Shown piece after piece: positions 12,001 to 27,000 of a DNA stretch of 64,000 nt. A model generated the notes under the pieces. It saw only the letters and a list, made by a program, of their open reading frames with translations. It made no database searches and was not told the DNA's origin. Every line of letters begins with the position of its first letter. The first letter of the stretch is position 1. Both the position numbers and the translations under genes were made by a program. Location: the NCBI GenBank assembly GCA_944472135.2, contig OX235270.1:141747632-141811631 (forward strand). Direction: 5' to 3'. This DNA is from Trichobilharzia regenti (Eukaryota > Platyhelminthes > Trematoda > Strigeidida > Schistosomatidae).

Positions 12001-15000
12001 GTCGGTTCGTGATGTAATTGATACCAAAATATAGTCAAAATATCAGCATATTTCAGACTAAAGTTAGGCCTGATTGAGTAAACCAATCGGTTCACTGATA
12101 CTTCTACTCCTACTCACTTCACTTTCATCCGTCATTATATTCACAGGGATTTGTAAAATTCCTTTTGAATCAAAATATGCTCTGACAGAATTTTCATGAA
12201 TACTTGCCGACGCCAATGGACTCAATGGATTTGGACTGATTTGTTCAGCTTCAGGATCTGAACCCGGTGTACCGGGAAGATTTAATACCGGAGAAATAGC
12301 TGGATTGACGCCTAACTGATTAGTACGATACTCAGTTAGACGACGCCAAAAACCAGTCTCAGTATAATGTGTCCCATGTACTTTATACTCTGGCATATTC
12401 ATTATCCGATCGCGTAGAAAGCTGTCAGTTGCCTGCAGCTCAAATACATAGGCTGGCAGTAATCCTTTAGGAAGTTGTATAGGTATTGGTTGTGTGGGTA
12501 AAAGACCTGGTTCTTTAGTCACATCCACTGCATCTGTTTCAGGTGGTAAATATTTCTTCTTGAATATTTCATTGGCTGACTGTCCAAGATCTAGCTTTTT
12601 GTTCGATTTTGTTCCATCGTTATCACCGCCTTCATCTTCTTCTTCATTTTCTTCCTGCTCCTCTTCGTCTTCTTCTTCACCAACACCGCCACCAACTGAA
12701 AGAGAGGAAAAGGGAAAACCAAACAGAATTAATCAAAAGTGCACCAATGATCACGACTTGTGGCTACAACTCCAAGCAGCTTTATCCTGCATTTAAAAAA
12801 ATTATAAACAAGGAACATCGGAAGCCCTACGTGGTTAGAAAGATAAGTTAATCACTAGATTTAACCCTAACTCACTTCAGAGACTCAGGGATTGACTTGC
12901 TACCAGGGGATAATCACGCAGATGATATAGCCCTTCTAGGCGAGGACGCTGACAAAATGCAGACATGGTCTTTGGAACACCTTGACCTGCAATCTACGAA
13001 TGTTTGGCATGCGATTCGCTCGTTCTGTCAAATGTAAGATGATGTTACAAGACAGACTGGACTACACTGACTCCTAGTTTAGAAGTAGGGAGTGAAGTGG
13101 TAGAGCACGTTGACCGCTTCACTTATTTGGGAAGTTGCATCAGCCAACGCAAATAGGTTGGTCTCTGACGAAATCTCAGCACGGATACAGAGGGCTAGTT
13201 TCGCATATTCCAGTTTACGCCATCTCTGGAGTAGACGTGATATCCGGCTGGCTGTCGGCCAGAGGGCGTACTGTACTACTCAGCAGTCCGCTTCGTCCTC
13301 CTTAATGGCTGGCTGTGAGACTTGGCCATTGAGAGTGGAAGACATGAAAAGATTAGCTAGCTGTCTTTGATCATAGGTGGCTGCGTCCTATCTCCCGTGT
13401 GAAGTGGTATAATAAGGTGAGTAATATTGAGGTTAGGCGTCGGTCAAGTGCTAGGTAAGGAGGAGGGGAAATCAATCGACGAGGCTGTGAAGTTACATCG
13501 ACTGAGAGAGATGGTTGGGATATGTGTTACGTATGCCTAATCATCGCCTTCCTAGACTACGGACAATGTTATCTGATATAGGGTCAGGTTGGAAAGAAGC
13601 TAGCGGCGGTCAAACCAAAACATGGCTTCATCAGTCAATGAAATCCACAAGAGTTAGTTTAAGCCAGCCAGCCACATAGGAAGGTGTAGACTTCCTGACT
13701 AGTTGGGGTCCTCGGGACGGTAAAAACCAATGGCTGGAAACAATTGGTGATATGGCTGAAAGTGGTCGTTCTCCACTGCTGGCGCAGATGCATCCACTCC
13801 TTGTGACTCATCGCTTCCAATGAAACTACATTGTTCTTCGTTATTACTATTCTTTTGTCTGGCACGTCTGTTTACTGTCTCTATTATGCATTTTTTCTAC
13901 CTTCTTCTCTTGCTTTGTGTGCCACATGGAGTGTGTCGACTTGAACTGCCGCACATCGGTGCAAAGTTCTATGTCGAAAACGGGCAGACAGACAGGATCA
14001 TTGTTGAACAAATCATTACTAAACAAGTGAGACCAAAATAAAGCGACTTCGTCCTGTAGTTAATGACTAGTGGGTGTTACACTGATTTTCAAGCATTGGT
14101 TTGTCTAGATTTCATTGATTTCAAGTTGGTTTATGAGTTAGCATCAGTTAGAGAATATATATATATATATTGCCTCGTAAACTGAAGGCCGTGAATTCGA
14201 TCCTCAGTGGAGGCAGACAAAAATACTGTCTAGTGGTTTTCAGTGGCTGGTTCTGTAAATGATATCAATTCCTTATCTTACTTGGAAGCAATCAAACACA
14301 TACAAGCCTTGCCTTCAGGCTTATCTCCATAGAAAAATATCCTATTTGAAGAAATTTCTTTCAAACATCTGGTATCAATGAGGAAAAAAGTGACCGTCTC
14401 CAGTGGCTACGTTGTTTAGAACTCAATTAATTTATTTTCCAAACACCAGGAGCAGAAAGAGCAACAGGATTACCTTACTGAAGATGCAATGGGACAGGTA
14501 ACTGAGACCAGACACGCACTACCGGTCTCACGGTAATTTAGAGTAGTGTCCATATGAAGACTGTACTGTCGGCCACGAAGCACCAAGAGACAAATGAAGA
14601 AGTATGGTTTTCGAAGTCATTGTTTCCTAATCCATCCTTTCTACCACAGCTGCCTAGCTAGTAAGTAGTCCAACTGGGAGGCATCACTACTTTCACATCC
14701 CTATTTAATAACAGTATGACTTTAACCTCAGATCCCCAAGATAGTATGAACGACTAAGACACTACAACGGTAACAGCTTTTTAGTATAGTCACTATCCTC
14801 ACAACTCTTCTGAAATAATAGAACATGCAGTAATATTAATTCTAGCTTGTTCAGTTCATCAGGGTTTTTTGTGACATATCATTCCGAGTCGAGATGAAAG
14901 CTGTTGGTCAGCATGCAATTCTTCTGACATGATGACTGAGTCGTTTTTCAGTTATTCATTCAGTCCGTTAGCCTATCTATCTGTTTAACTATCAGAAATA

Positions 15001-18000
15001 ATAATCAACAAGGAATTGCTGTGCTAACGACGAGACTCAACAACCTGCTGTCAACGAATACACAGGAAGAGATACAGATGGATGAAATTGGGACTTTCAA
15101 GTGACATCACACTCCAGCAAGTTATTGAATACAAGTCGTATGGGAATCGACCAGATGGACTTGTCTTTATCCGAAGGGTACAAAGGGAATATCATTTTAA
15201 GAGGGAATGCAAGTTTCTGGGCAAGCATTCGTGCAGCAAGCTGAGTGAATGGTGAAGAAGGGCCTCCGAAGCCTTATGGTTCCCTCGGAACTCAAGGAAT
15301 GAATTACTAATAATAATTTATACTAGATTGGCTGTTAAACTTACCAGAGAATAAAGCAGCTGCTTGCTTTTTAGACTTGGGATAACCATCAATTATGTAA
15401 CCTTGATTTTGACATGGTTTAGAATTAAGTTTCTCTTGAAATAACCTTAGATATAAAAACAGAAAAGATAAAATTTAACGAACATAGATTCCAAGTGTGT
15501 GTATGTGTAAAATGAAAAACTGTTTTTCGAATTGTTTAGAAAGCGTTTTGCATATGGCTACGTTCTCCATATATACGCACACCTGATATCTATGGTCGGC
15601 CTGTAAAATTTGGGCTACCGATATCCATGCTGTAAATTCCATGCTAGTACCAAAAATACAGTGTGGAATCAAGCTGTAGTCAAAAATGAAAATAAAAAAA
15701 ATATTGAACACAAAAGAAGAAATGAAAATCTGATTAGCGCGTGAGGATCTCAGCCCATGGGAACTTCAAACTACTAGTCTCTAGGTTTTTTTAGCGGTTT
15801 GAGCTACGAGACGAAACTGCTAATCGGGTCATCGTTTAGTAGCTGTCACCACGTTAAATGCCCATGTGCATTAATGAGCGATGCGTTGATGTGTCTGCTT
15901 ATCATCATCACAGTTTGCTGTGTGATTGGGTTATCTTCTGTCAATCTCAACCATACTGAATAAGAAGAAAGAAAGAAACATGTTTTTAAATAAAAGTGAT
16001 AATATCTGAGGTGCTTACGGGATTCGTCAGAATCTGGTTGTTAAGGCAATGGAAGGTGAATGAAGACGAAATGAGAATCTGGTTTCTTTCGATAGGAATC
16101 CGCGTCATGAGGCCTCTAAATCACTACACCGGTGCTCCATCCTTCTGTTTCCTGAGCTTTAAAGTTTCAACAGTGCCGGTTTTGTTTCTGTTCATGCGGT
16201 AGAGTTGCTAGTCTCTTCAACATCTATACATAATATTCCAAGTGCCCTGTTATTTTTATGCCCATTCCTAAGACCTATACATTCCATTAGCTATTTTATG
16301 TGTGCCAAATGCTGTCTTCATTCAATACTCCGCTCAAGATCAGATGGCCAACCAGAAATGATCAGCAACAGGGAGGGATCTCTGGGAGCGAACCAACCCA
16401 ATGGTAACCAATTGTGCAACAAGTAACCAGGAAGAAATAGAGATGGATTGGCCATACTCTGAGAAAACAAACCGTCGAGTGACATCACACGCCAGGCCAT
16501 CATTCCAGTGGAACCCGGAAGGGAAGCGGTGAGTTGGTCGTCAGTGCGATGGTGACATGGAAGAGGTCATGTGAAGAGGAGATGAAAGTTTGTGGGCAGA
16601 CGTGGATCCAGGTGAGAGCGTTGGCAGAGAACCGAACGCAATGGAGACGTGGGGCTGAAGCCTTATGTTCTTCTAGGATTTAAAGGAAACAATAATAATA
16701 ATAATAAATGCTATTTCGTTATCATTTATTATGATCACGAATAATTTGTTGCATTTCAAATTATTTTTTCGTTGTAGTATGCACGCCGTTGACATGGATT
16801 CATTAATAGCATCCAGCTTTTTGCAGATATCACGGGTAGGTACACTTGTATAGGTTGGCAACAAGTTCGTTAGAAAGAATCGCATCATTAAATACCGTTT
16901 TCTCAATATGTTACAATGGATATTATTTAACTATTGAAAAATGAAAGAAATTTGTGTGTTCTTATGTTATTCTGTCAAATTTTTAGTTGATAAAAACTGA
17001 GATGAACCGTACCCCTGAAAAATGAATATTAGTTTTTTTTAAATTTTTTTATTATAGTTTGAATCTACACAGTATTTTGTTACAAGTATTAAATTTTCAG
17101 CAAGTTATATTAGTGGCCCAAATTTAGCAGGCCGACCAATATAAATGGAGGACTGTGACACCTGCCTACTGACAAAAACTACACGTCCGAGCCCACCCGA
17201 TTAGCGGCTGTGGGTCGCGAGTATCAACCCGCTGAGGTGGAATGGTGTGCCTCCACCCCGGGGTCAGGGTATTCTTGATCACCTTGAACCCGACGCCAGG
17301 GCATTCCCGTGTAGCCAAGTCCATCCAATAAGTTTTAGTTTATAAAAGGGTAGTGTTTGGCGATGCCTACTGATTATCTGGAAGGGTTAGAATGCTCAGC
17401 TCTAAAAGTCTTTTTCTTAGTTGACCAGGGGTAGGATTAAAAAAATGTTACAACCACTACCGAATAACATGATCTCCCATTAAACCAATAATAATAGTGG
17501 AAAAATAATACCAGTAGCAATAATGATATTATTATTAGTATTGTTTCCTTTAGTTTCTAGAAGAACATAAGGCATCAGCCTCACGTCTCCATTGCGTTCG
17601 GTTCTCTGCCAACGCTCTCACCTGGATCCACGTCTGCCCACAAACTTTCATCTCCTCCATTGTGGATAAGATATAAGACTTGATATGATTATGAGCAATA
17701 GTTTGTGCTCGAAACATCACCAGTTCATATAACTGTACAACACTGTGATTTATCAAAATAAAATCTTGTCCACAATGGAGTTATACTCTACCACAGTGCC
17801 CAAGTTTTTTACTTAAATCAATAATTTCCATCTCCTCTTCACATGACCTCTTCCATGTCACCATCGCACTGACGACCAACTCGCCGCTTCCCATTCGGGT
17901 TCCACTGGAATGATGGCCTGGCGTGTGATGTCACTCGACGGTTTGTTTTCTCAGAGTATGGCCAATCCATCTCCATTTCTTCCTGCATATTTGTTGTACA

Positions 18001-21000
18001 ATTGGTTCCAGATATCATTATTATTTACTGTATTTTATTTTTTATTACACCTTGATTACACACTGTATTTTTGGTACAAGTATGGAATTTTCAGCACGGA
18101 TATCGGTAGCCCAAATTTTGAAGGCCGACCATAGATACCAGGTGTGCGTCGTCAAGGGATCGAACCCCGGACCATGTGCATGGTCGGTGAGAGTCCTAAC
18201 CACTGTGCCATCGACACACTATTCATGCTGAGTGCTGTTCACCTCCACACAGACTTGAGAGTAATGAAAGCTTGTCTTGCTTTCCCGATGATCCTCGCTT
18301 TGATATCCTCATCAGTTCCGTCCGCCTGTAGTTGAAACGATGCTTCCCAGGTAGGTGGGTAGGTAAAGGAGGTTGTTTCTACCAGGTTCCTCCCATTTAT
18401 GCTGGCTGATTGTTGTCAGTTGTTGTTGTTGCTGTTGGTGTTGGTGTTGGCCAGGAATCTTCATCACCACATCTGATTTCTCTGTGTTCACCTGAAGTCA
18501 CATCTTCCCTGGATGCTTCTTCTATCGCCAACTTGTCGCTTTTCACTTGCATATCTTCCAGTTTGTGGGAAAACAGACATTTATCATCGGCGAAGTCCAG
18601 ATCCCTCAAGTTCTTTTTCGTGTGGGCCCATTTTATACCTGTTTCCTCGCTGCGTGCCCTCTGTCCGTCTCATTATCCAATCTACTGCAATCAGGAAAAT
18701 CATTGGCGATAGTAGGTAGCCAGTCAGCTCGTCTTACTCCCGTCCTCACTTCGAAGGATTCCATAAGTTTCCCGTTGTTGATAACTTAGCATGCAGTATT
18801 GTCATACAACTGTTGGATGAGATGTAGAATTGTCGATGGAACCCCGTAGTAGCGAAGTAGTTTCCAAATCACCTCTCGATTGACGCTGCACTGTTGAAGG
18901 CCTTTTCAGAGTCGATGAAGTTGAGATAGAGGGGTGACTGCCATTCCAAGCTTTGTTCAATGATGATTTGTAGTGTGGCGATTTGATCAATACATGACTT
19001 GTTTCTCCTGAATCCAGCCTGTTCCGGTCGAAGTTTGATAATGATGAAAACAACCGTATTCTAAAAATACTTTTGATGAAGTGTGGAATTCTCAATACGT
19101 AGCACATTTCATCGAATACTCTCTCTCTCTCCTTCTACATTACTTTGTAAGGCAAAGAATGCATGTAAACTGTTATTTTTTTGGAAATCTACAACAATAA
19201 TGATGTCAGTGATATACGAATGTAAATTTAAAGTTACAAATTATTAAAAACAGTGACGACTAGGCACAATAATAGTAGGGAGAATATAAAGAACTGTTTC
19301 CGCAGTAAGTCTGTTGACTTCATGCCTAACACTTATTCCGCCACATAAAACACGTTCCAGCTAGGACGTCGCTGAGTTTCTACATTTGCTCATGCGATCA
19401 TAATGTCTTCTATAATTGTATCTTGTTTTCCACATGGGGCAATGCAATGCGAAAGTTGTGAATAAAGAGGGTGCTTAGAGTCTGAAAAGATAACTTTTGT
19501 TAATTTATTATATCAGTTCAATACGTCTGTCAACCCTGATACCGACAAGCTGGCTTAAAGTCATACTACCAGGTATACTGTCCTTCTTCCTGCAACAAAT
19601 TTTTTTAAGTAACCCAGAAAAGATTGAGGGGAATACAGGAAAGAAGAATAGACAAAATGCAGGAGAATCAACAAACTGTGTACGTAGAGACTAATCAATA
19701 CCAGACTGTCTTGAGATTTCTGCATAGAAGGTTAGCCGAAGTGTGTGTTTCTAGGAGTCAATCAGTTAGAATTGATTATTCAAGTGTTGGTATGTAGGGA
19801 TTTGGTTGATGGGTTACAGGATTTCATCATGAGTTGACATTAGTTAGAGAACCATTGGAAAACCTGCAAAGAGTACTGGACAGTTATTTCGTCCTAGTTT
19901 GGGACTGTTCATCAGTGCGCACCCACCGCCAGGGTTCGAACCCAGGACCTTCCGGTTACAAGGCGAGCTCGTGTACCATTAAGCCACTGGGACCCGATCC
20001 AATGGCCCATGAATTCTAACATCTGCCAATCCACGACATAGCGCAACCGCTAGTCAATGTCTTCGACGAGTACCTCTCCTCACACCCGACCTGCTGTACC
20101 CTACTGGTCTTGACTTCTCACTAGAACCCCAGGTAATTACCTACCTGAATTGATTATCTTCTTTCTTTCAGTTTAATTTCATTTTCCGTTGCTTGATAAT
20201 GTTGGACCTATGTTGTCGAAGCCTCCGCCCTAGAAGCCACCGACATATCAACTGAGACCCAACATTTTGGTATGAAGCCTGTTGCGCAAGGTGTGACTAT
20301 GGTGGCAAAAATAGCCCAGTGGGTAATGCCTTGAAACAATGGATACAGACGAGAACATCACCACTTGCCCACTGAGGATGCAGGTACAACCACTTGATGG
20401 GTCGCGAATAGGACAAAATGCGTATCCTGGATGATATCATATTTAAAAGTTAATTGGTTAGCTAGTAAATACATAAACTCCACTCACGTGGTTACATATT
20501 CTAAACCAAGACGACCATTATTTTCCTCCAAATTTTGTTGAATAGCTTCCAGAAGTTCAATATCAGCAGTACCAGCGTGTTCTTCTTCATTTCCAGTCTG
20601 ATTTTGATATGGATCCACTTGAGCTTCTTCTGCTAGTTGAACACGTTTTTTCTATTGATGATGAATGAGATTAACACGAAGTGTCTAAATTTATGCCACC
20701 TGAAGTTCGCATTCACATCTTATTAAATGGAAATGAAAAGGTTATTGTGACAAATAATTCCCATCCCGCTGCCCCAATCGATTATTAGCAATCAACAAGG
20801 GATTATGAAAGCGAGAAACCCAGCAGACAATGTATTGCTAAGCTAACAGGAATGTTGAAGGAAGTCTAGATGAATGCATTTGATGGATATTTAGATAACA
20901 TCACACACCAACCATGACCTCAAGTGCACTCCGAATGAGAAGCGATGAGTTAGACATGTATGAGTCCAAGGGTGACATGGATGAAATAGAAGCTTGTAGA

Positions 21001-24000
21001 TATGGAGTCGTTGAGCCAATAAAAAATAACACCAAACAACAGAGTACAATAGGGATGTGTTGATAACGTTCTGTGTTTCATTCAGAAGGCAAGGAATGAA
21101 TACTAGTAATAGTACAGCCTTTATCACCACTTAAAGATGGGTACTGGCTGACTCTAGCTGTCTCTGTTAACCTTTGAGGGTACGCAGTCAAGCAGTCTCC
21201 CCATTTGGTTCGCTGCTACTTTACGTTCAACTATTCATGAACGATATTCAGTTATCCAAGTACTTACATACACCACTGTTCTATATTACTGAAGCTTAAA
21301 TATGTTCGGTGTTTCGGACTATCAAAATTATTTTTCTGGTACGCCTCTTTTGTGGTCATGTTCCTAATGATGTTTGGATCGTTTCGATCTATTTAGGAAA
21401 CACTACTAGTTGGTTATGAGTAGTATACAACTACTAATCTCGACTAATCGATCTTATACAGTTTTATATAATCAATTTAATTGGTACCAACACACCCCGA
21501 GAACTAGAAATACATAATATAGGCAACCTATCTATTGACAAATCAACGTATCTATTACGGTCCTACAAGAGGTCATTGGTGAGTTCGAATAGTCCGATAG
21601 TAGCCTGTTTGACTGTATCGATGGGTGATACACATTTGGATCTCAGAATGAGTGGACATCACTTCCTTCACTACAGCAGATATGTTTCGATGGATCCTAT
21701 TGGAGATTACCTTTCAACAGTTTAACATTAATTATATTTTTCCTTGATGACTCTCTTCGCTTGTATTATTTATTATAAAGTATAACAAACTGAGCGTCGG
21801 TGGCACAGCGGTTAGGACGCTTGCCGACCACCCTCTTTCCTTTGAGTTTACTATCGATCAGGCAAGGTTTAAGAGTGTATTGGTGGAGAGGAATTAAATT
21901 GGACACACTAGCGTGTTCAGTAAGCATTCTTCCATTGAACTATTACGTCTTTTTACCAGTTCTCCATCTATACTTCCCTCATAGTTTTTTTTTAGACTGC
22001 CTAAGTACTTTGCAATTTCAAAAATAATAACTTTAGCTTCACTACTTCTCTAAATGATGTCCCAATTTGCGGTCTGGCGTGGAATCAATCAAATTAAAGC
22101 ATACCAGCTAACTTGAGAACTATTCCAAACACGCTCACTGTTGACAGATTGCATTGATGAAGTTGTCTGAAGTTTCATTCAAAAGTCCTGACCATTAGTG
22201 TCCACCAAGTTATCAGGTGCAAAATCTGGTAATCACCGATGACATTTGACTGGTGGTAGTGTTATATATGTGTAATGAGAATCGGCAGAAGTTAGAATTC
22301 AAAGGACATTAAAACTCTTCCGGGTAGCTCAAGAGGTTAGCAGCTTGGCTTTGTAACCAGAAGGTCTCGTTGAGGAGAGGCATGGGTACTTCTGCAAAGT
22401 CCCAAACTGACTGATGGCTTCCAGTAGTTCTGTAACTCATTTAATGCCGCGATGTGACTTGATATCAGTTAACTTCGTGCAAATCAACTCTTGGAGTGAA
22501 GAAAACAAGTTATAATTATTATGATTATCTGAATGTTTGTGCAAAGTAACCAGAGGCTAATTTAAAACAATAAATAAGCTAACAGTTATATTATTTAACA
22601 CTTACTAGATTAGCTATCGAGTCATCTATTACACCTTTGATATGAATATGTGGAAGCTTATAGTATTCACAAAGTTTTTTAGCCAACGTTGTTTTACCAC
22701 TGGCTGGTGGACCAAGAATACACAATCGTATAGGCTAATTGGTTTGCAAAATTAAACAAAACAGTAATAATGATAATAGTAATTATTTTGTACAGTTTAA
22801 ATAAAGATAGATAAATGAATAGACAGATAGATGATGGTGTTTCGCTCAGTACTAAATATCATATGGCTAGGTAGAAAGTGAGGATAAGCAAACAACAAAG
22901 AACTCTGGTGGTGGAGCAGATTAGCCGATAACCCATCATCCAAGAAATATGCAGTGGGGAGTGACCTAAAAGTGATGGCATACGCTGGGAAAGTCATTGA
23001 TTGAAAACCTGATGGCAAGCAGTGAGTTTGGTGTGAGTCCAGGGGTGACATGGATAAGGTTGGAAGCATCCTTCGAGCCATTCGAATGTGACGGCAGATA
23101 ACTGAGTGCGGTGGAGATGTGGCCTGGCTGAGTCCTTATGCTCTCTTTGTAAGGCGGGGAACAACTGAAAAATTAATAAAATGATACGACAATTTCTGCA
23201 TAAGTAATGGATAAATTACCCATCTTCTTTGATTGGTTTTAGTGTGAGGTGAGGCGCCCAGTTTCTTCACACATAAAGTGTTAGTGTAGAGACGCTTCTA
23301 AAATGTCTTCAGATTGAATGTGACTTGCATGGGGATGCACAACCCATGTTTCCTTTTATTTAAGACTCGTCAGTTGGATATATCTGCATTATCATGTGTC
23401 ATCATGAAATATGCGGTCTGCCTGGTATCATAAATTGCAGTCAAGAAACCAAGCGATACAGGCTGATGGCATACACAGACTACTAATCAACTGACATGGA
23501 CAGCTGGAAACCACTGTCATCATACAGTTATGCTTAACAGCTAAGCGGTCAAAGTTGATACGTGTCAACAATAAGAGACGACTTTCTGTAATTTGATGAC
23601 ATGCCATTTGACTCATTTACCCTGAACAGATCTTTTAAGTACCAGGATATAAGCCACATAATAATAATATTGTGGTGAGAGCTGGCTGTTAGTCAAAATT
23701 GGTGGACAGTAATTTACGTCATTGTTTATGTCCCCAATATTGATCGTTAGGAAAATGAGAACAAAGGCTTTGTGTAGGCGGATACAGTTGACATATTGAT
23801 GATCTGACATTCAAGAAACAGCCACAAAGAGATGCAAGGTTAACTTTCTGTGAGAAACAACCAATCAGAAGACTGTGTTTTTCTGCTAACAATAATGTAT
23901 AATAATGTACATGAAAATATATAAATATGCGTTGATTTCCTTAATAAACGATCTGTTACCTGGCCCCTGTCTTCTGTTGTTACAATACTACTACTCAGCT

Positions 24001-27000
24001 GCAAAGACCAGGGATCTATTGAACGAAAATTGAGTATTTAAGTCTGTAAATCATATCTCCACACATATTACTTTACTGCATAGCCTTAGGCCTGAAGAAG
24101 TGATTTCCAATTCATCTATGATGATAAAAGCATATTATGCCCTTGGGTTCCGAGAGAAACAAAGGGCTTCAACAGAACATCTCCATTTCGTCCTCCGCAT
24201 CTGGGCACACAGTCGCCCACAAGATTTTATCTCCTCCTCACATGATCTCCCGTAGTGTTTCCCATTCGGGCTCCACTCGAGCGATGGTCTGGCGCGCATT
24301 ACCACCCGATGGTATCTTCAGCATGTGTCCGATCCATCTCCATTTCCTGCGGCATATATGTTGAGCAATTGGTACTTGATTGGTTCGCTCCCAAGGATTC
24401 TTGTCTCTAATGATTTCCAGGTGGTCATCTGATCTTCACTATGGAGTAAGCAATGGCAGCTGCTCATAAAACTCTGCAGTAACCTGTTGGAAATGTTTTT
24501 CGTCACGCGTGCGCCAAGTTTCTGTCCCGTGTAGAAGAATGACTGACTCAACATTGGTGTTGAATAGAATCCGAATCTTGTGCTTTTTTATGCTGAGGCG
24601 GAGTGCAGAAGATTACCAAACCGATTTCACATTGATGAAGATGTATCATGCCTTCCCGATTCTCGTCTTAACGTCTTCATCCGTTCCAACAGCCTGTATT
24701 TGGAACGATGCTTCCCACGTAAGTGAAGGCATGAAGTTACCTCTTCCAGGTTTCTCGTGTTGATAGTGATTGGAGCTTATTGTTGTTGTTTGATTGATTG
24801 ACTGGTTATCTTTACCACCTTCGTCTACTCCACGTTCACCTGGAGTCCCATCTTCGCTGCTTCTTTAGCCAGTTTGTCGGTGTTTACCTGGACGTCCTGG
24901 AGTTTGTGTGACATTAAAGATAAATCATATACGCCCGAAATCCATATCTTGTAGAATCTGTCCACTGTATTCTGGTCTTCTCGCTGTACACCGATGATCT
25001 CCCTCACAGTATATTCCACCAGAATTAGCAATATCACTTGTGATAATAATCAGCTCTGTCGTACGCCTCCATTCACTTTTAAGCCTTCGTTGAGTTTTCC
25101 GTTGTGAACCACCTGACACTTGACATTTTGATATCACTGTGGTTAAATGACGTTGATAAATACTTGGGCATTGCACGCCATATTGCTGAAGTAGTTTCCA
25201 AGTTACTTCTCGCCTAACTCTGTCGAAGGCGTTTCCAAATTCAATGAAGTTGGTGTAGAGGTTTGACTGATATTCTGTGCTCTGTCGGATGATGATGCAT
25301 AGGTTTGCAAATTTCTCCTCACATGATTTGCTTTTCCCGAATCCAGCTTGTTCCACGTTGGCGAAGTTTTGCACACAGTGCGTCTTTTAGTCACTTCGCA
25401 ATAATGAGAACACATCTTGTTTAATTTATACCTGTTCCAGTTGCCTCTTCTGATATTTCAAAGTAAAGTATAAACAACTAATTGATGTGTAATTATTTCT
25501 TTTACTATTTTACGCTCATTTTTTCAATAATAAGGTCGTCGTACGCTTAATATCCTCCCAACTGCTCTCTCCATCTTACCCATATACTTTGTGCATGATG
25601 TTTTTAAGATTGACAGTTCAAACTTACTTAGAATGTTAGTGATAAAGTTTTCGTTGTTTGAAATTCTGAATACTTTGCATCACAATGAGTTAAAATTATC
25701 TTCTCATTGTACATGTCTCTATGGTATGGCATGATACTACTCAGTAATAACGAAGTGGGTAGTAGAATTGTCAGCTAAGCAGAAGTGTAAATCAATCGAT
25801 GAAGTTATGAAACTTTATTGATCGACATTGTCTAGGATGCGTATTACGCCTGTCATTGTTCACTGACATAGGATATTATGCTGGCACAGAGTTAAGATGG
25901 TGTCGACTGACTGGAACGATTCCTTAGTGATGCTAATAATCAGTGGCTACAAACTGTTAGTGACTAGACTCAAAATCCTCGTCAATAGAGTAAATGCATT
26001 CACCGTTTGTGATTAAATTCTAATTCAAAATATTCACAATGGGTACATTGAAAATAGCGGTTACTTCGCTTTGCAGAAACCATTAATATCAAACAATTTC
26101 AAGTTAATCTATTTACACAGAAAGAAAGCTGATATGTATCACATATATATATATTTATGTGTGTGTGTATGTTGGTCTCTCTTTCTGTTTGCTCACTTAG
26201 TCTGTGACCATTTCACTTGTATGAACCTGTCTCCTTTAACAATGTATATTCTCCTTATATTATATTATATATAATATGAGTGTTTGTTGACAGTCCGTTG
26301 CTTGGTGACATATATCCATATTATATGTTTGGTTGTTGACATGTCTGCTATATGTATATATGGATCGATACTTCATTATAATTAGCCATTCATGTTAAGA
26401 CTGTCTAATGATTGTTCACACGCTTGTCATATATATATATATTTCGCATTCACAATTTGTGTGAACTACTTTACTTACTTATCACTTTGGTGTGAGACCA
26501 TTTATTTTCGTCTCCTTGTGTTTGGACAGTAGAAGTATCATCGCAAACCTAGTGGTCTTCTGATTTCCGCCTTCTCGCGCAGGACTATTAGTTTCTCGAC
26601 CAGTCGATAACAATAATTTACCGACGAGTACATAACAAAAGCGTTATCAGTTATCGCAATATCCTGGTGACTAGATGTCTTTGTTCTGTTTCTCTTGTAT
26701 TTCTGTTAAGTCACAGTGTTTCCTTTGATTACAACTCACTGAGTGCACTCGATTAATTAAGTATTTGATTATGAAGTTGTTTTTTTTCTTATTTTTGCTT
26801 ACCACTTCCTACCTGTGCTCACAAACGTTCCATCACGTTATAAATCTAAAAAACTCTGATTGTCAGATTTTCAACTGCCTTGTATGTATGTATCTCTTCC
26901 TCCAAAAATACGTCATTTTTCAGTTGAAATAATTTTCAAGAATGCTGTTATACATATGAAAATCCTGAGAATATTTTCATTCTCGCTTTGTTCAAACTAG

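Larger units (their letters stand above)
17541..19040 (-). mobile_element. RTE-clade fragment carrying a SINE
   Basis: Minus-strand RTE 3' part: [14 protein letters not shown] start near 19035, ADD motif ([20 protein letters not shown]), (CAA)n stretch and 3' end at an (AAT)n tract (17535). Where the plus copy has ~200 bp at 3105-3310 this copy has an S3 SINE (18031-18222). The copy at 32496 has exactly the same replacement. It also has a private 169-bp insertion at 17658. Confidence 0.8.

Noticed and set aside
12494..12796. Ser-rich protein on the plus strand
   Set aside because: It is the antisense of AK7 exon 13, where GAA/GAG codons give a Ser/Phe-rich complement.
26280..26660. Solo LTR
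   Set aside because: Composition and TG start are suggestive, but there are no defined ends, no duplication and no partner in the window.
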